Positions 47,581-56,878 of a DNA stretch of 64,000 nucleotides are shown here, piece by piece. Within the stretch, counting starts at the first letter, position 1. Each line of letters starts with the position of its first letter. The stretch comes from Streptomyces sp. NRRL F-5123 (GTDB taxonomy: Bacteria > Actinomycetota > Actinomycetes > Streptomycetales > Streptomycetaceae), in assembly GCF_000721495.1 (NCBI RefSeq), contig NZ_JOHY01000022.1, positions 1 through 64,000 on the forward strand. The letters run 5' to 3'. The notes beneath the pieces were generated by a model. It was not told the origin of the DNA and did not search any database. It was given only the letters and a program-made list of their open reading frames with translations. A program made the position numbers and the translations under genes.

Positions 47581-48945
47581 ATGACAACGGACAGCGAGCA
47601 CCCGCCACGCGGGGTCGACCCCGCTTCGCCGGCCGGAGAAAAACGCGCGGAAGCCCGCGCGGAAAACGCGGACACCCCGCGGAACACCGCCAACACCCCC
47701 GGCGGCGAGAAGGAGAACGCAGCGGAGTCCGCCGAGGCCACCATCGGCTACGGAGCGGTCTTCCAGGTACGTGAATTCCGCCCGATCTTCGCCGCGCATG
47801 TGCTGTCCATGCTCGGCGGGGTGCTCGCCGAGGTCGCGCTCGCCGTCCTCGTCTACGCCGAGACCGGCTCGGCCGTGCTGTCCGCCCTCGTCTTCGCCCT
47901 GACCTACCTGCCGTACGCGCTCAGCGGGCTGCTGCTGTCCGGCATCGCCGACCGCTACCCCGCGCGCCGGGTCCTGGTCGCCTGCGACGTGCTGTCCTGC
48001 GCCTGCGTGGCGGCCACCGCGATACCCGGCACGCCCGTCGCCGTGCTCTTCGCGCTGCGGGTGGTGATGTCGCTCGTCGCGCCGCTGTTCACCGGCACCC
48101 GCGCCGCGAGCCTCGCCGACATCCTCCAGGGCGAGCGGTACGTGCTCGGCCGCTCGCTGGTGCGGATCGTCGCCCAGGGCTCGCAGATCGTCGGCTTCGG
48201 CGTCGGGGGCCTCCTCCTGGTGCTGCTCAGCCCGCGCTCCGCGCTGCTGGTGACCGCCGCGACCTTCGCCGGGTCCGCGCTGCTGCTGCGGCTCGGCACC
48301 CGCGACCGCCCGGCCCGCGTCACCCACAACGGGCAGCTGCTGCGCGAGTCGCTGCTCTCCGCCGGGCGCCTGATGGCCGACCCGCGGATCCGGGCGCTGC
48401 TGCTGATGTGGTGGATACCGCCGATGTTCTTCATCGTCGCGGAGGGCCTGGCCGCGCCCTTCGCCGAGGACGTCGGCGCGGGCTCGGTCGGCTACGGCCT
48501 CTTCCTCGCCGCGATGCCCGCGGGCACCGCGGCGAGCGAGATCCTGGCCGGCACGATGCTGTCGCCCGCGACCCGGGACCGTATCGTCCTGCCGCTCGCC
48601 GGCATCTCGCTCGTCCCGCTGGTCTTCTTCGCGATCGACCCGTCGCTGCCGGTGGCGCTCGTCCTGCTGCTGCTCACCGGGCTCAGCGCGGCGTACGCGC
48701 TGGGCATGGACAAGTGGTTCGTCACCGACGTGCCCGACCACACCCGCGGCCAGGCCATGACGCTGCTCGGCGCGGGCCTGATGACACTCCAGGGCCTCGG
48801 TATCACCGTCGGCGGCGCCCTCGCCGAATGGGCGCCCCCCTACGCCGTGATCGCCGGCTCCGGCGCGGGCGGCACGGTGTGCGTGCTGCTCGTCCTGCGC
48901 GCGGTGCGGCGCACCCGCCGGGCACCGGTGATGCTCACTGCGTGA
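47581..48945 (+). CDS. MFS transporter, 454 aa
   Basis: After a hydrophilic N-terminus of about 55 residues the protein has 10-12 membrane segments (FRPIFAAHVLSMLGGVLAEV onward). The loop SGIADRYPARRVLVACD is MFS motif A. It resembles MFS_1/MFS_3 exporters. ATG 47581 was chosen since the conserved part begins 55 codons later and the frame runs open far upstream. The divergent DUF5937/ArsR regulator probably controls it. A hairpin follows. Substrate unknown. Confidence 0.87.
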   Translation: MTTDSEHPPRGVDPASPAGEKRAEARAENADTPRNTANTPGGEKENAAESAEATIGYGAVFQVREFRPIFAAHVLSMLGGVLAEVALAVLVYAETGSAVLSALVFALTYLPYALSGLLLSGIADRYPARRVLVACDVLSCACVAATAIPGTPVAVLFALRVVMSLVAPLFTGTRAASLADILQGERYVLGRSLVRIVAQGSQIVGFGVGGLLLVLLSPRSALLVTAATFAGSALLLRLGTRDRPARVTHNGQLLRESLLSAGRLMADPRIRALLLMWWIPPMFFIVAEGLAAPFAEDVGAGSVGYGLFLAAMPAGTAASEILAGTMLSPATRDRIVLPLAGISLVPLVFFAIDPSLPVALVLLLLTGLSAAYALGMDKWFVTDVPDHTRGQAMTLLGAGLMTLQGLGITVGGALAEWAPPYAVIAGSGAGGTVCVLLVLRAVRRTRRAPVMLTA

Positions 48946-48954
48946 CGCGCGTCG

Positions 48955-48985
48955 CCCCCCGCGGACCTGCGGGGTTCGCGGGGGG
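48955..48985. terminator. Hairpin between the convergent MFS and FemAB-type genes
   Basis: CCCCCCGCG (48955-48963) pairs with CGCGGGGGG (48977-48985), and four inner pairs including one G-T leave a five-base loop. It starts ten bases after the MFS stop. Confidence 0.65.
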
Positions 48986-49034
48986 GGTGTTCCCCGTGCG
49001 GCGCGGATCCCGTACGGCCCGTACCCGGCGGGGC

Positions 49035-50213
49035 TCAGCGGCGGGTGAGGTAGACGTGCATCGCGCGGTGCAGGGCCTTGTTGACCGCGCCCTGGAGCGG
49101 CAGCTCCCACTCCCCCACCGTCTCGACGGCCTCGCCGCCGGTGCCCAGCTTCCAGCGCAGCAGGCCGTGCGCGCGGGACGCCGGGTCCAGGTCGTCCGGG
49201 ACCCCGCGCATGTCGTAGACCGCGGCGCCCGCCAGCAGCGCGTCGCACAGCATCCGCCACTGGAGCGCGTTGCTCGGCCGCACCTCGCGGCGGTGGTCGG
49301 CGGAGGCGCCCGTCTGGTACCAGACGCGGACGCCGTCCGGCGAGGTCAGCAGGGTGTGCGCGGCCAGCAGCTCGCCCTCGTGGCGGGCCGTGTAGAGCCG
49401 CATGCGGCCCGGCTGCTCGGCGTTCAGCTCGGCATACTGCCGCTGGTAGTAGCCGAGGTCGCGGCCCAGGTCGAAGCCGTCGCGGCGCTCGGTGACGCGC
49501 AGCAGCTCGTGGAAGGCCGGCAGCGTCTGCGGGCCCTCCACGCCGGTGCGCACCCCGCTCCTGCCCGCCTTCTTGACGTTGCGGCGCCACTCCTGGTTGA
49601 GGCCCGTCCACAGGTCGTCCAGGCCGCGCCCGGCGAGCGGCACCTCGAAGACCAGCCGCGGTTGGCCGTCGGCGCCGCAGCGCCGCCAGCCGGACTCGCG
49701 CAGCCGGTCGGCGACGGCGGCGCCCAGCGGCTCGACGAGGTCCGGCAGGACGTCGCCCACCCGCCGCCCCGGCCCCGCCGCGTCCTTCAGCGTCCGCGCC
49801 GACCACCGCCGGTAGGCCAGCGGCGGCCCCATCCGTACGGCGAACGCGCCCGCCCCCCGCAGGTGGTCCGCGAGCGGGTCCAGCCACCGCTCCAGCTGCG
49901 GGTCGGCCCAGTCCACGCCCGGGCCCTCCGGCAGGTACGCGAACAGGCGTCGCAGGCCCGGCAGTTGCCGGTAGAGCACCAGCGCGGTACCCATCAGCCG
50001 CCCCGCCCCGTCGAACCACCCCAGGCTCTCCGCCCGCCACCCCGTCTTGACCCGCGCCCAGGCCGGCGTCTGCAGGAAGCTAGCCGTGTACCCGCCCGGC
50101 CGCCGCAGGAACGCCGCGTGCAGGTCCGCGCCGATCGTCTCCAACCGGAGCCCGGTCCCCTCCCCCGCGGGGGCGTTGGCCTTCGGCAACTGCTCGTGGG
50201 TGGTCATCGTCAC
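49035..50213 (-). CDS. FemAB-type aminoacyltransferase (lipid II peptide-bridge enzyme family), about 392 aa
   Basis: Members transfer an amino acid from tRNA to the lipid II stem peptide on the inner membrane face. Two GNAT-like halves are expected; visible family features are SFLQTPAWARVKTGW near the start, LFAYLPEGPGVDWAD, WRRNVKKAGRSGV, and LHRAMHVYLTRR at the end. GTG 50213 sits eight bases after GGGGAGG and is preferred; ATG 50207 is two codons later. A MurJ-type flippase gene is divergent 680 bp away, a related job in lipid II handling. Which amino acid is added cannot be told. Confidence 0.85.
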   Translation of the reverse strand: MTMTTHEQLPKANAPAGEGTGLRLETIGADLHAAFLRRPGGYTASFLQTPAWARVKTGWRAESLGWFDGAGRLMGTALVLYRQLPGLRRLFAYLPEGPGVDWADPQLERWLDPLADHLRGAGAFAVRMGPPLAYRRWSARTLKDAAGPGRRVGDVLPDLVEPLGAAVADRLRESGWRRCGADGQPRLVFEVPLAGRGLDDLWTGLNQEWRRNVKKAGRSGVRTGVEGPQTLPAFHELLRVTERRDGFDLGRDLGYYQRQYAELNAEQPGRMRLYTARHEGELLAAHTLLTSPDGVRVWYQTGASADHRREVRPSNALQWRMLCDALLAGAAVYDMRGVPDDLDPASRAHGLLRWKLGTGGEAVETVGEWELPLQGAVNKALHRAMHVYLTRR

Positions 50214-50893
50214 GACGCGGTCCTCCCCGTCCGGCGGCCCGGAAACGGCCCGCTCACGACTTCCCACGCCTGCGGAAGGGCCTTTGTGACCGAGAGATTC
50301 CCGACACCCCGCGGATGTGTCCCGAGGCGCGCCCCGGCCCCACACTTTCCGCAAGCGGTCGTGGCCGAACCGGGCTGCCACCTCACGCCGGTGGCCCGGC
50401 GCGCCTTTCGTCGTGGCTCGTCGCGCAGTCCTCCCCCAGGCTTCGCCCGGGAGGGGCCCTCCACGCGCCCGTGAAGGCTTGCCCTCTTCGCGCAGGGTGA
50501 GCGTTTTCAGGGGCGCGGGGAACTGCGCGAGCAACCACCCACCGGCGGCAAGATCGCGGGCGCCACCGCAAGACGCACCCCGGAGCGAAAGGGGCGCGGG
50601 GAACTGCGCGACCAGCCCCCACCGGCAGCAAGGTCGCGGGCGCCACCGCAAGAGGCACCCCGGAGCGAGAGCCGCCCACCGGCGGAAAGTCGCGGGCGCC
50701 ACCGCAAGAGGCACCCCGGAGCGAGAGGAGGCGCGGGGAACTGCGCGCGGGTCAGAGACGTCACCATGAGCGGAAGACATCCGCAGGGGTCCGGGCGGCG
50801 CACCGCCCGGGAGGCCGCCACCGCCCGGGCCCACGGGCGGCGCAGGCCCGTACCCCCCGTCCCGCGCGTCAGCGCGAAGAGCAGGGGAACGGG
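50214..50893. other. Intergenic region with REP-like array between the FemAB-type and murJ-type genes
   Basis: No gene is supported. The left half (50214-50500) should hold the promoter of the minus-strand FemAB-type gene. The centre is the repeat array listed separately. A short frame from ATG 50766 runs into the next gene out of frame and is not believed. Confidence 0.6.
50509..50747. repeat. REP-like array, about three 81-bp units
   Basis: Full units start at 50509 and 50590 with AGGGGCGCGGGGAACTGCGC, exactly 81 bases apart. Each continues with an ACCGGC..AAG spacer and a core TCGCGGGCGCCACCGCAAGA. A third copy lacks its head (core near 50690), and a fourth is only the head (50728-50747). 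The same GGGGCGCG...GAACTGCGCG...AGCCCCCACCGGC arrangement occurs inside glgB. Confidence 0.85.
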
Positions 50894-52504
50894 TTGGCGC
50901 CCACGGCAACCCGCCCCCGCACGCGGCACGCGAAGACCTCGCTCGCCCGGAGCGGCAGGGCGATGATGGCGGGCTCCCTGGTCTCCCGGGCCACCGGCTT
51001 CCTCCGGCTCGCGGTGATCACCGCGGCGGTCGGAACCGCGGCGGCGGGCGACGCGTTCGGCGTCGCCAACACCGTCCCGAACATCGTGTACGCGCTCATG
51101 ATCGGCGGCGCCCTGCAGTCCGTCTTCATCCCGGAGCTGGTGCGCGCGGCGAAGGAGCACCCGGACGGCGGCCAGGCGTACACCGACCGGCTGCTCACCC
51201 TGTGCGCGGTGGGCCTGCTCGCCGTGACCTCGCTCGCGGTCCTCGCCGCGCCGCTGCTGGTGTCCGCCTACGCACCGGACTTCGACGGGGCGCAGCGCGA
51301 CCTGACGGTGACGCTCGCCCGCTACTGCCTGCCGCAGATCCTCTGCTACGGCGTGTTCACGCTCCTCGGCCAGGTGCTGGGCGCCCGCGACCGCTTCGCG
51401 GCGATGATGTGGACGCCGGTGCTCAACAACCTCGTCGTCATCGCGGTGTTCGGCCTCTACCTGGGCACCGCGCGCGGCGGCATCGACGACCGGGACGCGC
51501 TGGTGCTGGGCCTGGGCAGCACCGCGGGCATCGCGGTGCAGGCGCTGGGCCTGCTGCCGTCGCTGCGGGCGTCCGGCTTCCGCTGGCACCCGCGGTTCGA
51601 CTGGCGCGGCGCGGGCCTGACGCAGCCGATGCGGGCGGCGGTGTGGACGCTGCTGCTGGTCCTGGTCAACCAGGGCGCGTACTGGGTGGTGACCCGGCTG
51701 TCGACGTCCGCGGGCGAGCACGCGCTGACCGCGGGGCACGGCGCGGGCGTGGGCTATGCCGCGTACAGCAACGCGTACAGCCTGTGGGTCGTCCCGCAGG
51801 GCATCGTGACGGTCTCGCTGGTGACCGCGCTGCTGCCGCGGATGAGCCGGGCGGCGGCGGACGGCGACCACGCGGCGGTCGGCGCGGACCTGACGCGCGG
51901 GCTGAACGCGTCCGGCGTCGCCGTCGTCCCGGCGGCGCTCGCCTTCGTGACGCTCGCCCCGCAGATCACCGGCGTGGTCTTCCAGCACGGCGCGACGACG
52001 GACGCGGACGCGGCGGCGATCGGCTGGATGCTCACCGCGTTCGCGCTCGGTCTGCCCGCGTTCGCCGGCCAGTACGTGCTGGCCCGCGGCTTCTACGCGC
52101 TCGGCGACACGCGGACGCCGTTCTTCCTCAACGTCCTCATCGCGGGCGTCAACGCGTCGCTGGCGGCGGCCTCCTACGCGCTGCTGCCCGCCCGCTGGGC
52201 GGTCACCGGCATGGCCGCGGGCTACGCGGTGGCGTGCACGGCGGGGCTGCTGGCGACCTCCACGCTGCTGCGCCGCCGGCTGGGCTGGCGCCCGGGGGTG
52301 CTGGGCCACCACCTGCGGCTGCTGGGCGCCTTCCTGCCGGGCGCGTACCTGTCGCTGTGGGCGGCGCACGTGTGCACCGGCCGGCTCGGTACGGGCCTGG
52401 CGGGCGACGCGGCGGGCCTGCTGCTGGGCATGGCGGCGCTGCTGGGACCCGCCGTGCTGCTGGCCCGGCCGCTGGGCCTGGCGCTGCGGCCGCGCAGGTC
52501 GTGA
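50894..52504 (+). CDS. murJ: MurJ/MviN-type lipid II flippase, 536 aa
   Basis: A polytopic protein of the MOP exporter superfamily with about 14 membrane segments. The N-terminus SLVSRATGFLRLAVITAAVG and NTVPNIVYALMIGGALQSVF are typical of MviN/MurJ; the latter is the first conserved loop with its Gly-rich GGALQ. It flips lipid-linked peptidoglycan precursor across the membrane. Streptomycetes usually carry more than one MurJ-like protein, so this may be an accessory copy. TTG 50894 has AGGGGAAC upstream but at short spacing, so the exact start is uncertain; an ATG at 50963 follows 23 codons later. Confidence 0.87.
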   Translation: MAPTATRPRTRHAKTSLARSGRAMMAGSLVSRATGFLRLAVITAAVGTAAAGDAFGVANTVPNIVYALMIGGALQSVFIPELVRAAKEHPDGGQAYTDRLLTLCAVGLLAVTSLAVLAAPLLVSAYAPDFDGAQRDLTVTLARYCLPQILCYGVFTLLGQVLGARDRFAAMMWTPVLNNLVVIAVFGLYLGTARGGIDDRDALVLGLGSTAGIAVQALGLLPSLRASGFRWHPRFDWRGAGLTQPMRAAVWTLLLVLVNQGAYWVVTRLSTSAGEHALTAGHGAGVGYAAYSNAYSLWVVPQGIVTVSLVTALLPRMSRAAADGDHAAVGADLTRGLNASGVAVVPAALAFVTLAPQITGVVFQHGATTDADAAAIGWMLTAFALGLPAFAGQYVLARGFYALGDTRTPFFLNVLIAGVNASLAAASYALLPARWAVTGMAAGYAVACTAGLLATSTLLRRRLGWRPGVLGHHLRLLGAFLPGAYLSLWAAHVCTGRLGTGLAGDAAGLLLGMAALLGPAVLLARPLGLALRPRRS

Positions 52505-52511
52505 ACGCCCG

Positions 52512-52545
52512 TACTCACAAAGGCGAATACTAAAATAGTTGAGTA
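52512..52545. promoter_or_regulatory. AT-rich inverted repeats upstream of padR-type gene
   Basis: TACTCA (52512-52517) is mirrored by TGAGTA (52540-52545), and inside lies ACTA-AAA-TAGT with outer TACT and AGTA at 52528 and 52542. This is one of the few AT-rich spots in the window. It sits 67 bp before the PadR start and is a likely promoter with autoregulatory operator. Confidence 0.45.
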
Positions 52546-52611
52546 AGCTGAGCGGGTCACCCATGCCCCGGGGGCGAACGGGCGGGGCGGGAACGGGCGG
52601 AGGGATCCCCG

Positions 52612-53196
52612 ATGGCACTGCGGCACGCCGTGCTCGCGGCACTGCTCGACAACGAGTTCAGCGGCTACCAGCTGGCCAAGGCGTTCGGCGTGGGCGTCGC
52701 CAACTTCTGGCACGCGCTGCCCCAGCAGCTCTACGCGGAGCTGTCCAAGCTGGAGAAGGAGGGCCTGGTCGCGGGGCGCGAGGTGGTGCAGACCAGCCGC
52801 CCCAACAAGCGGCTCTTCACCGTCACCGCGGAGGGCCTCGCGGAGCTGGAGCGCTTCGTCGCCGCCGACTCCAAGCCGACCTTCATCCGCGACGACCTGC
52901 TGGTGATGGTGCAGACCGCCGACCACGTCGACACCGCCCGCGTCATCGCCCAGCTCGACGAGCGCGCACAGTCCTCCCTCGCCCGCATCGCCGGCTACGA
53001 GGACCTGCTGGCCCTGCTGCGGGGGGACCTCCCGGAGGCCGACTTCCTCCGCGACTCCCCCACGGTCGGCCCCTACCTCACCTGCCGCCGCGGCCTCGCC
53101 CTCGAACGCGAGACCCGAGCCTGGTGCCTGGAGTCCGCGGCGGTGCTGCGCGCCCGCCGGCCCGCCGGGGAGGTCTCCGGTGCCGTCGGGGACTGA
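52612..53196 (+). CDS. PadR family transcriptional regulator, 194 aa
   Basis: The PadR-type winged helix is at residues 1-80: ALRHAVLAALLDNEFSGYQL, then WHALPQQLYAELSKLEKEGLV with the wing at RLFTVTAEGLAEL. The C-terminal part is the dimerisation domain of the virulence-activator-alpha type. The ligand is unknown. It overlaps the SGNH hydrolase gene by 17 bp, so the two are probably co-expressed. The AT-rich inverted repeat upstream is a candidate operator. Confidence 0.9.
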   Translation: MALRHAVLAALLDNEFSGYQLAKAFGVGVANFWHALPQQLYAELSKLEKEGLVAGREVVQTSRPNKRLFTVTAEGLAELERFVAADSKPTFIRDDLLVMVQTADHVDTARVIAQLDERAQSSLARIAGYEDLLALLRGDLPEADFLRDSPTVGPYLTCRRGLALERETRAWCLESAAVLRARRPAGEVSGAVGD

Positions 53197-53977
53197 GGGC
53201 ACCGGGCCGGTGTTCACGCGCTACGTCGCCCTCGGCGACAGTCAGACCGAAGGGGTCGGCGACGGCGACGACGCCGCGGGGCTGCGCGGCTGGGCCGACC
53301 GCCTGGCGGTGCACCTGGCCGACGCCAACCCCGCGGTCGGCTACGCGAACCTCGCCGTACGCGGCAAGCTCGCCGCCCAGGTGCGGGCCGAACAGCTCGC
53401 CCCGGCGCTGGAGTTGCGGCCGGACCTGGCGACGGTGGTCGCGGGAGTCAACGACGTCATGCGGCCGCGCTTCTCCGCAGCAGCCGTGGCCGCCGAGCTG
53501 GAGGCGATGTTCGCCGCCCTGACCGCCGCGGGCGCGCACGTGGTGACGCTGACCTTCCCGGACGTCGGCAGGATCGCGCCGCTGACCAGACCGCTGCTCC
53601 CCCGGGTACGCGCCCTGAACGCGGCGATCCGGGCCGCCGCGGCGCGGCACGCCGTCACGCTCGTCGACACCGAGCACGTGCCCGTCACGACCGACCCGCG
53701 CCTGTGGTCCCCCGACCGCCTGCACGCCTCCCCCGTGGGCCACGCCCGCATCGCGGCAGCCGTCGCCCAGTCCCTGCGCCTGCCGACCCCCACCGCGCCC
53801 TGGACCGACCCCTTCCCCACCCCGCCCCCGCGCCTGACACTCTCCACGGAGGCCCGCTGGGCGGCTGCCTTCCTGACCCCCTGGCTCACCCGTCACGCCC
53901 GTGGCCGCACCTCCGCCACCGGCCGCACCGCCAAACGCCCCGCCCTCCTCCCGGTGGAGCGGTCGGCGGAGAGCTAG
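53180..53977 (+). CDS. SGNH/GDSL-family hydrolase, 265 aa
   Basis: Esterase/lipase-like fold. Block I is VALGDSQTEGVG with the catalytic Ser, the oxyanion-hole residues are Gly in AVRGKLA and Asn in GVNDVM, and block V DRLHASPVGH gives the Asp-x-x-His pair. No signal peptide is seen, so it is probably cytosolic. The C-terminal 40 residues are Arg/Ala-rich. GTG 53180 has GGGAGG eight bases upstream and starts within the padR-type gene. Substrate unknown. Confidence 0.9.
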   Translation: MPSGTEGTGPVFTRYVALGDSQTEGVGDGDDAAGLRGWADRLAVHLADANPAVGYANLAVRGKLAAQVRAEQLAPALELRPDLATVVAGVNDVMRPRFSAAAVAAELEAMFAALTAAGAHVVTLTFPDVGRIAPLTRPLLPRVRALNAAIRAAAARHAVTLVDTEHVPVTTDPRLWSPDRLHASPVGHARIAAAVAQSLRLPTPTAPWTDPFPTPPPRLTLSTEARWAAAFLTPWLTRHARGRTSATGRTAKRPALLPVERSAES

Positions 53978-54023
53978 TGCTGTGACCGCCGGCCGGGCGT
54001 TCCCGGGCCCCGGGCCGGTGGGC

Positions 54024-54980
54024 TCAGGAGCCGGTCAGCCCCGCGATCAGCGTGTCCGCCGCCGTGTACGGGTCGAGGGCGCCCTCGGTGACGCGGTGGG
54101 CCAGTGCCGGGAGGTCGTGCGAGCTGCCGGGGGCGGTGATGCGGGCGCGCAGCGCGGTGAGGGCGATGGTCTCGATCTCGCGGGCGGCGCGGGCGGCCCG
54201 GCGGGTGGCCAGCACGCCGTGCTCCTCCATCCACGCGCGGTGCTTGTCGAGCGCCTCGACGACCTCGTCGACACCCTCGCCGCGGGCGGCGACCGTCTTG
54301 ACGATGGGCGGGCGCCAGTCGCCGGGGGCGCGGGACTCCCCGAGGCCGAGCATGTGGTTGAGCTCGCGGGCGGTGGCGTCGGCGCCGTCGCGGTCGGCCT
54401 TGTTGACGACGTAGACGTCGCCGATCTCCAGGATGCCCGCCTTGGCGGCCTGGATGCCGTCGCCCATGCCGGGGGCGAGCAGCACCACGGAGGTGTCGGC
54501 CTGCGCGGCGATCTCGACCTCGGACTGCCCGACGCCGACGGTCTCGACGAGGATCACGTCGCAGCCGGCGGCGTCCAGCACCCGGATGGCCTGCGGGGCG
54601 GCCCAGGCCAGGCCGCCGAGGTGGCCGCGGGTGGCCATGGAGCGGATGTAGACGCCCGGGTCGGAGGCGTGCTCCGACATCCGCACCCGGTCGCCGAGCA
54701 GCGCGCCGCCGGAGAAGGGCGAGGACGGGTCGACGGCCAGCACCCCGACCCGGCGGCCCGCCTTGCGGTAGGCGGTCACCAGGGCCGAGGTGGTGGTGGA
54801 CTTGCCGACGCCGGGCGAGCCGGTCAGGCCCACCACGTACGCCCCGCCGGTGAGCGGCGCGAGCGCGGCCATCACCTCGCGCAGCTGCGGGGAGGCCCCC
54901 TCGACCAGCGAGATCAGCCGTGCGACGGCCCGCGGCCGCCCGGCCCGCGCCTGCTCGACCAGCTCCCCGACATCCACCAT
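54024..54980 (-). CDS. meaB: Methylmalonyl-CoA mutase-associated GTPase MeaB, 318 aa
   Basis: G3E-family P-loop GTPase that protects and reloads adenosylcobalamin-dependent acyl-CoA mutases. Walker A is GSPGVGKST (residues 54-62), the switch/metal region VETVGVGQSEVEIA and the base-recognition motif NKADRDGA (NKxD) are present. It is usually beside its mutase; here icmA lies 15 kb away and no other mutase is in the window. The thiolase gene lies 36 bp upstream on the same strand. Confidence 0.95.
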   Translation of the reverse strand: MVDVGELVEQARAGRPRAVARLISLVEGASPQLREVMAALAPLTGGAYVVGLTGSPGVGKSTTTSALVTAYRKAGRRVGVLAVDPSSPFSGGALLGDRVRMSEHASDPGVYIRSMATRGHLGGLAWAAPQAIRVLDAAGCDVILVETVGVGQSEVEIAAQADTSVVLLAPGMGDGIQAAKAGILEIGDVYVVNKADRDGADATARELNHMLGLGESRAPGDWRPPIVKTVAARGEGVDEVVEALDKHRAWMEEHGVLATRRAARAAREIETIALTALRARITAPGSSHDLPALAHRVTEGALDPYTAADTLIAGLTGS

Positions 54981-55016
54981 CGCGGCCGTCCTTCGTTGGT
55001 TCGGTTCGCCGGCAGG

Positions 55017-56231
55017 TCAGTTCGCCGGCACGTGCACGATCAGCGCGTCGCCCTGGCCGCCGCCCCCGCACAGGGCCGCGGCGCCGGTGCCGCCGCCGCG
55101 GCGGCCGAGCTCCAGGGCCAGGTGCAGCACGATACGGGCCCCGGACATGCCGATCGGGTGGCCGAGCGCGATGGCACCGCCGTTCACGTTCACCTTTTCA
55201 GGTGTCACGCCGAGGTCCTTCATGGACTGTACGGCGACGGCCGCGAAGGCCTCGTTGATCTCGATGAGGTCCAGGTCACCGACGGTCAGCCCCTCCTTGT
55301 CCAGGGCGTGCGCGATGGCGTTCGAGGGCTGGGAGTGGAGCGAGTTGTCGGGTCCGGCGACGTTGCCGTGGGCGCCGATCTCGGCGATCCACGGCAGGCC
55401 CAGCTCCTCGGCCTTGGCGCGGCTCATGACGACGACGGCCGCGGCGCCGTCGGAGATCTGCGAGGCGGTGCCCGCGGTGATCGTGCCGTCGGCTGCGAAG
55501 GAGGGGCGCAGCCGGGACAGCGACTCCGCGGTGGTCTCCGGGCGGATGCCCTCGTCCTTGGTGAGGACGACCGGGTCGCCCTTGCGCTGCGGGATCTCGA
55601 CGGGGGTGATCTCGGCGTCGAAGAGGCCGTTCTTCTGCGCGGCGGCGGCCCGCTGGTGGGACAGCGCGCCGAAGGCGTCCTGGTCGGCGCGGGCGATGCC
55701 GAGCCGGGTGTTGTGCTTCTCGGTGGACTCGCCCATCGCGATGTTCTCGAAGGCGTCGGTGAGGCCGTCGTGGGCCATCGAGTCGAGCATCTCCATGGCG
55801 CCGTACTTGTGGCCCGCGCGGGAGCCGGGCAGCAGGTGCGGGGCGTTGGTCATGGACTCCTGTCCGCCGGCCACCACGATGTCGAACTCGCCGGCCCTGA
55901 TCAGCTGGTCGGCGAGCGCGATCGCGTCCAGCCCGGAAAGGCACACCTTGTTCACGGTGAGCGCGGGCACCGACATGGGGATGCCGGCCTTGACCGCGGC
56001 CTGCCGGGCGGGGATCTGGCCGGCGCCGGCCTGGAGCACCTGCCCCATGATCACGTACTGCACCTGGTCGCCGCGGACGCCGGCCCGCTCCAGGGCGGAC
56101 TTGATCGCGATACCGCCGAGGTCGGACCCGGAGAAGCCGCGCAGGCTCCCGAGCAGCCGGCCCATGGGCGTACGGGCACCTGCGACGATCACCGAGCGCG
56201 TGTTGCTGGTACTGCTGGTCCTGGCTGTCAT
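55017..56231 (-). CDS. Acetyl-CoA C-acetyltransferase (thiolase), 404 aa
   Basis: Condenses two acetyl-CoA to acetoacetyl-CoA or cleaves 3-ketoacyl-CoA. The nucleophilic Cys is Cys97 in VNKVCLSG, the active-site His is in [11 protein letters not shown], and the second Cys is in [11 protein letters not shown]. Full thiolase length. ATG 56231 has GAAGGGACC upstream; the frame extends further but without a start of that quality. It is divergent from mce and co-directional with meaB. An unusual GTTAACGAGGGTTAGCG stretch near 56261 may be its operator. Confidence 0.94.
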   Translation of the reverse strand: MTARTSSTSNTRSVIVAGARTPMGRLLGSLRGFSGSDLGGIAIKSALERAGVRGDQVQYVIMGQVLQAGAGQIPARQAAVKAGIPMSVPALTVNKVCLSGLDAIALADQLIRAGEFDIVVAGGQESMTNAPHLLPGSRAGHKYGAMEMLDSMAHDGLTDAFENIAMGESTEKHNTRLGIARADQDAFGALSHQRAAAAQKNGLFDAEITPVEIPQRKGDPVVLTKDEGIRPETTAESLSRLRPSFAADGTITAGTASQISDGAAAVVVMSRAKAEELGLPWIAEIGAHGNVAGPDNSLHSQPSNAIAHALDKEGLTVGDLDLIEINEAFAAVAVQSMKDLGVTPEKVNVNGGAIALGHPIGMSGARIVLHLALELGRRGGGTGAAALCGGGGQGDALIVHVPAN

Positions 56232-56368
56232 GGTGCGGGTCCCTTCGACAGAAGAGAGGTTAACGAGGGTTAGCGTCAATGTACTGACCGGTAGACCCCG
56301 CGTCACCCGGCGGAACGTGTGACAGCGCGCACGTTGTGTAATCGCGGGCCGTACGGTGCACTGGTTCC

Positions 56369-56851
56369 ATGCTGACTCGTATCGACCACATCGGGATCGC
56401 GTGCTCCGACCTCGACGCGACCGTCGAGTTCTACCGCGCCACCTACGGCTTCGAGGTCTTCCACACCGAGATCAACGACGAGCAGGGCGTGCGCGAGGCC
56501 ATGCTCAGGATCAACGGGACGTCCGACGGCGGCGCCTCCTACCTCCAGCTGCTGGAGCCGATCCGGGAGGACAGCGCGGTCGGCAAGTGGCTGGCCAAGA
56601 ACGGCGAGGGCGTCCACCACATCGCCTTCGGCACCGCGGACGTCGACAGTGACTCCGAGGCCATCCGCGACAAGGGCGTGCGGGTGCTCTACGACGAGCC
56701 GCGGCGCGGCTCCATGGACTCCAGGATCACCTTCCTGCACCCGAAGGACTGCCACGGCGTCCTGACCGAACTGGTGACCGCCGCCGGAAGCCACGGCTCC
56801 GCGCCCGGCGACGCGCCCGCCGGGGACCACCTACCTGTCGAGGACCACTGA
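56369..56851 (+). CDS. mce: Methylmalonyl-CoA epimerase, 160 aa
   Basis: Interconverts (2R)- and (2S)-methylmalonyl-CoA. It is a VOC-superfamily protein with two beta-alpha-beta-beta-beta modules. Metal ligands fit His7 (RIDHIGIA), His in VHHIAFG and Glu in GVLTELV, with a fourth between the modules. A C-terminal tail of about 25 residues is extra. Its presence beside thiolase and meaB fits propionate/methylmalonate metabolism. Confidence 0.94.
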   Translation: MLTRIDHIGIACSDLDATVEFYRATYGFEVFHTEINDEQGVREAMLRINGTSDGGASYLQLLEPIREDSAVGKWLAKNGEGVHHIAFGTADVDSDSEAIRDKGVRVLYDEPRRGSMDSRITFLHPKDCHGVLTELVTAAGSHGSAPGDAPAGDHLPVEDH

Positions 56852-56878
56852 CCTTATCCCCGTGCTGCCCGGTAGAGT
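56849..56878 (+). promoter_or_regulatory. Possible scy promoter
   Basis: TGACCT (56849-56854), 18 bases, then TAGAGT (56873-56878), a fair sigma-HrdB-like pair. It would give a leader of about 145 bases before the GTG at 57029. Confidence 0.35.

Noticed and set aside
50509..50747. CRISPR array
   Set aside because: The repeats are 81 bases apart with no unique spacers, and no cas genes are near. It is a REP-like array.
50766..50966. A small gene from ATG 50766
   Set aside because: It is Arg/Pro-rich, overlaps the murJ-type start in another frame and follows repeat DNA directly.
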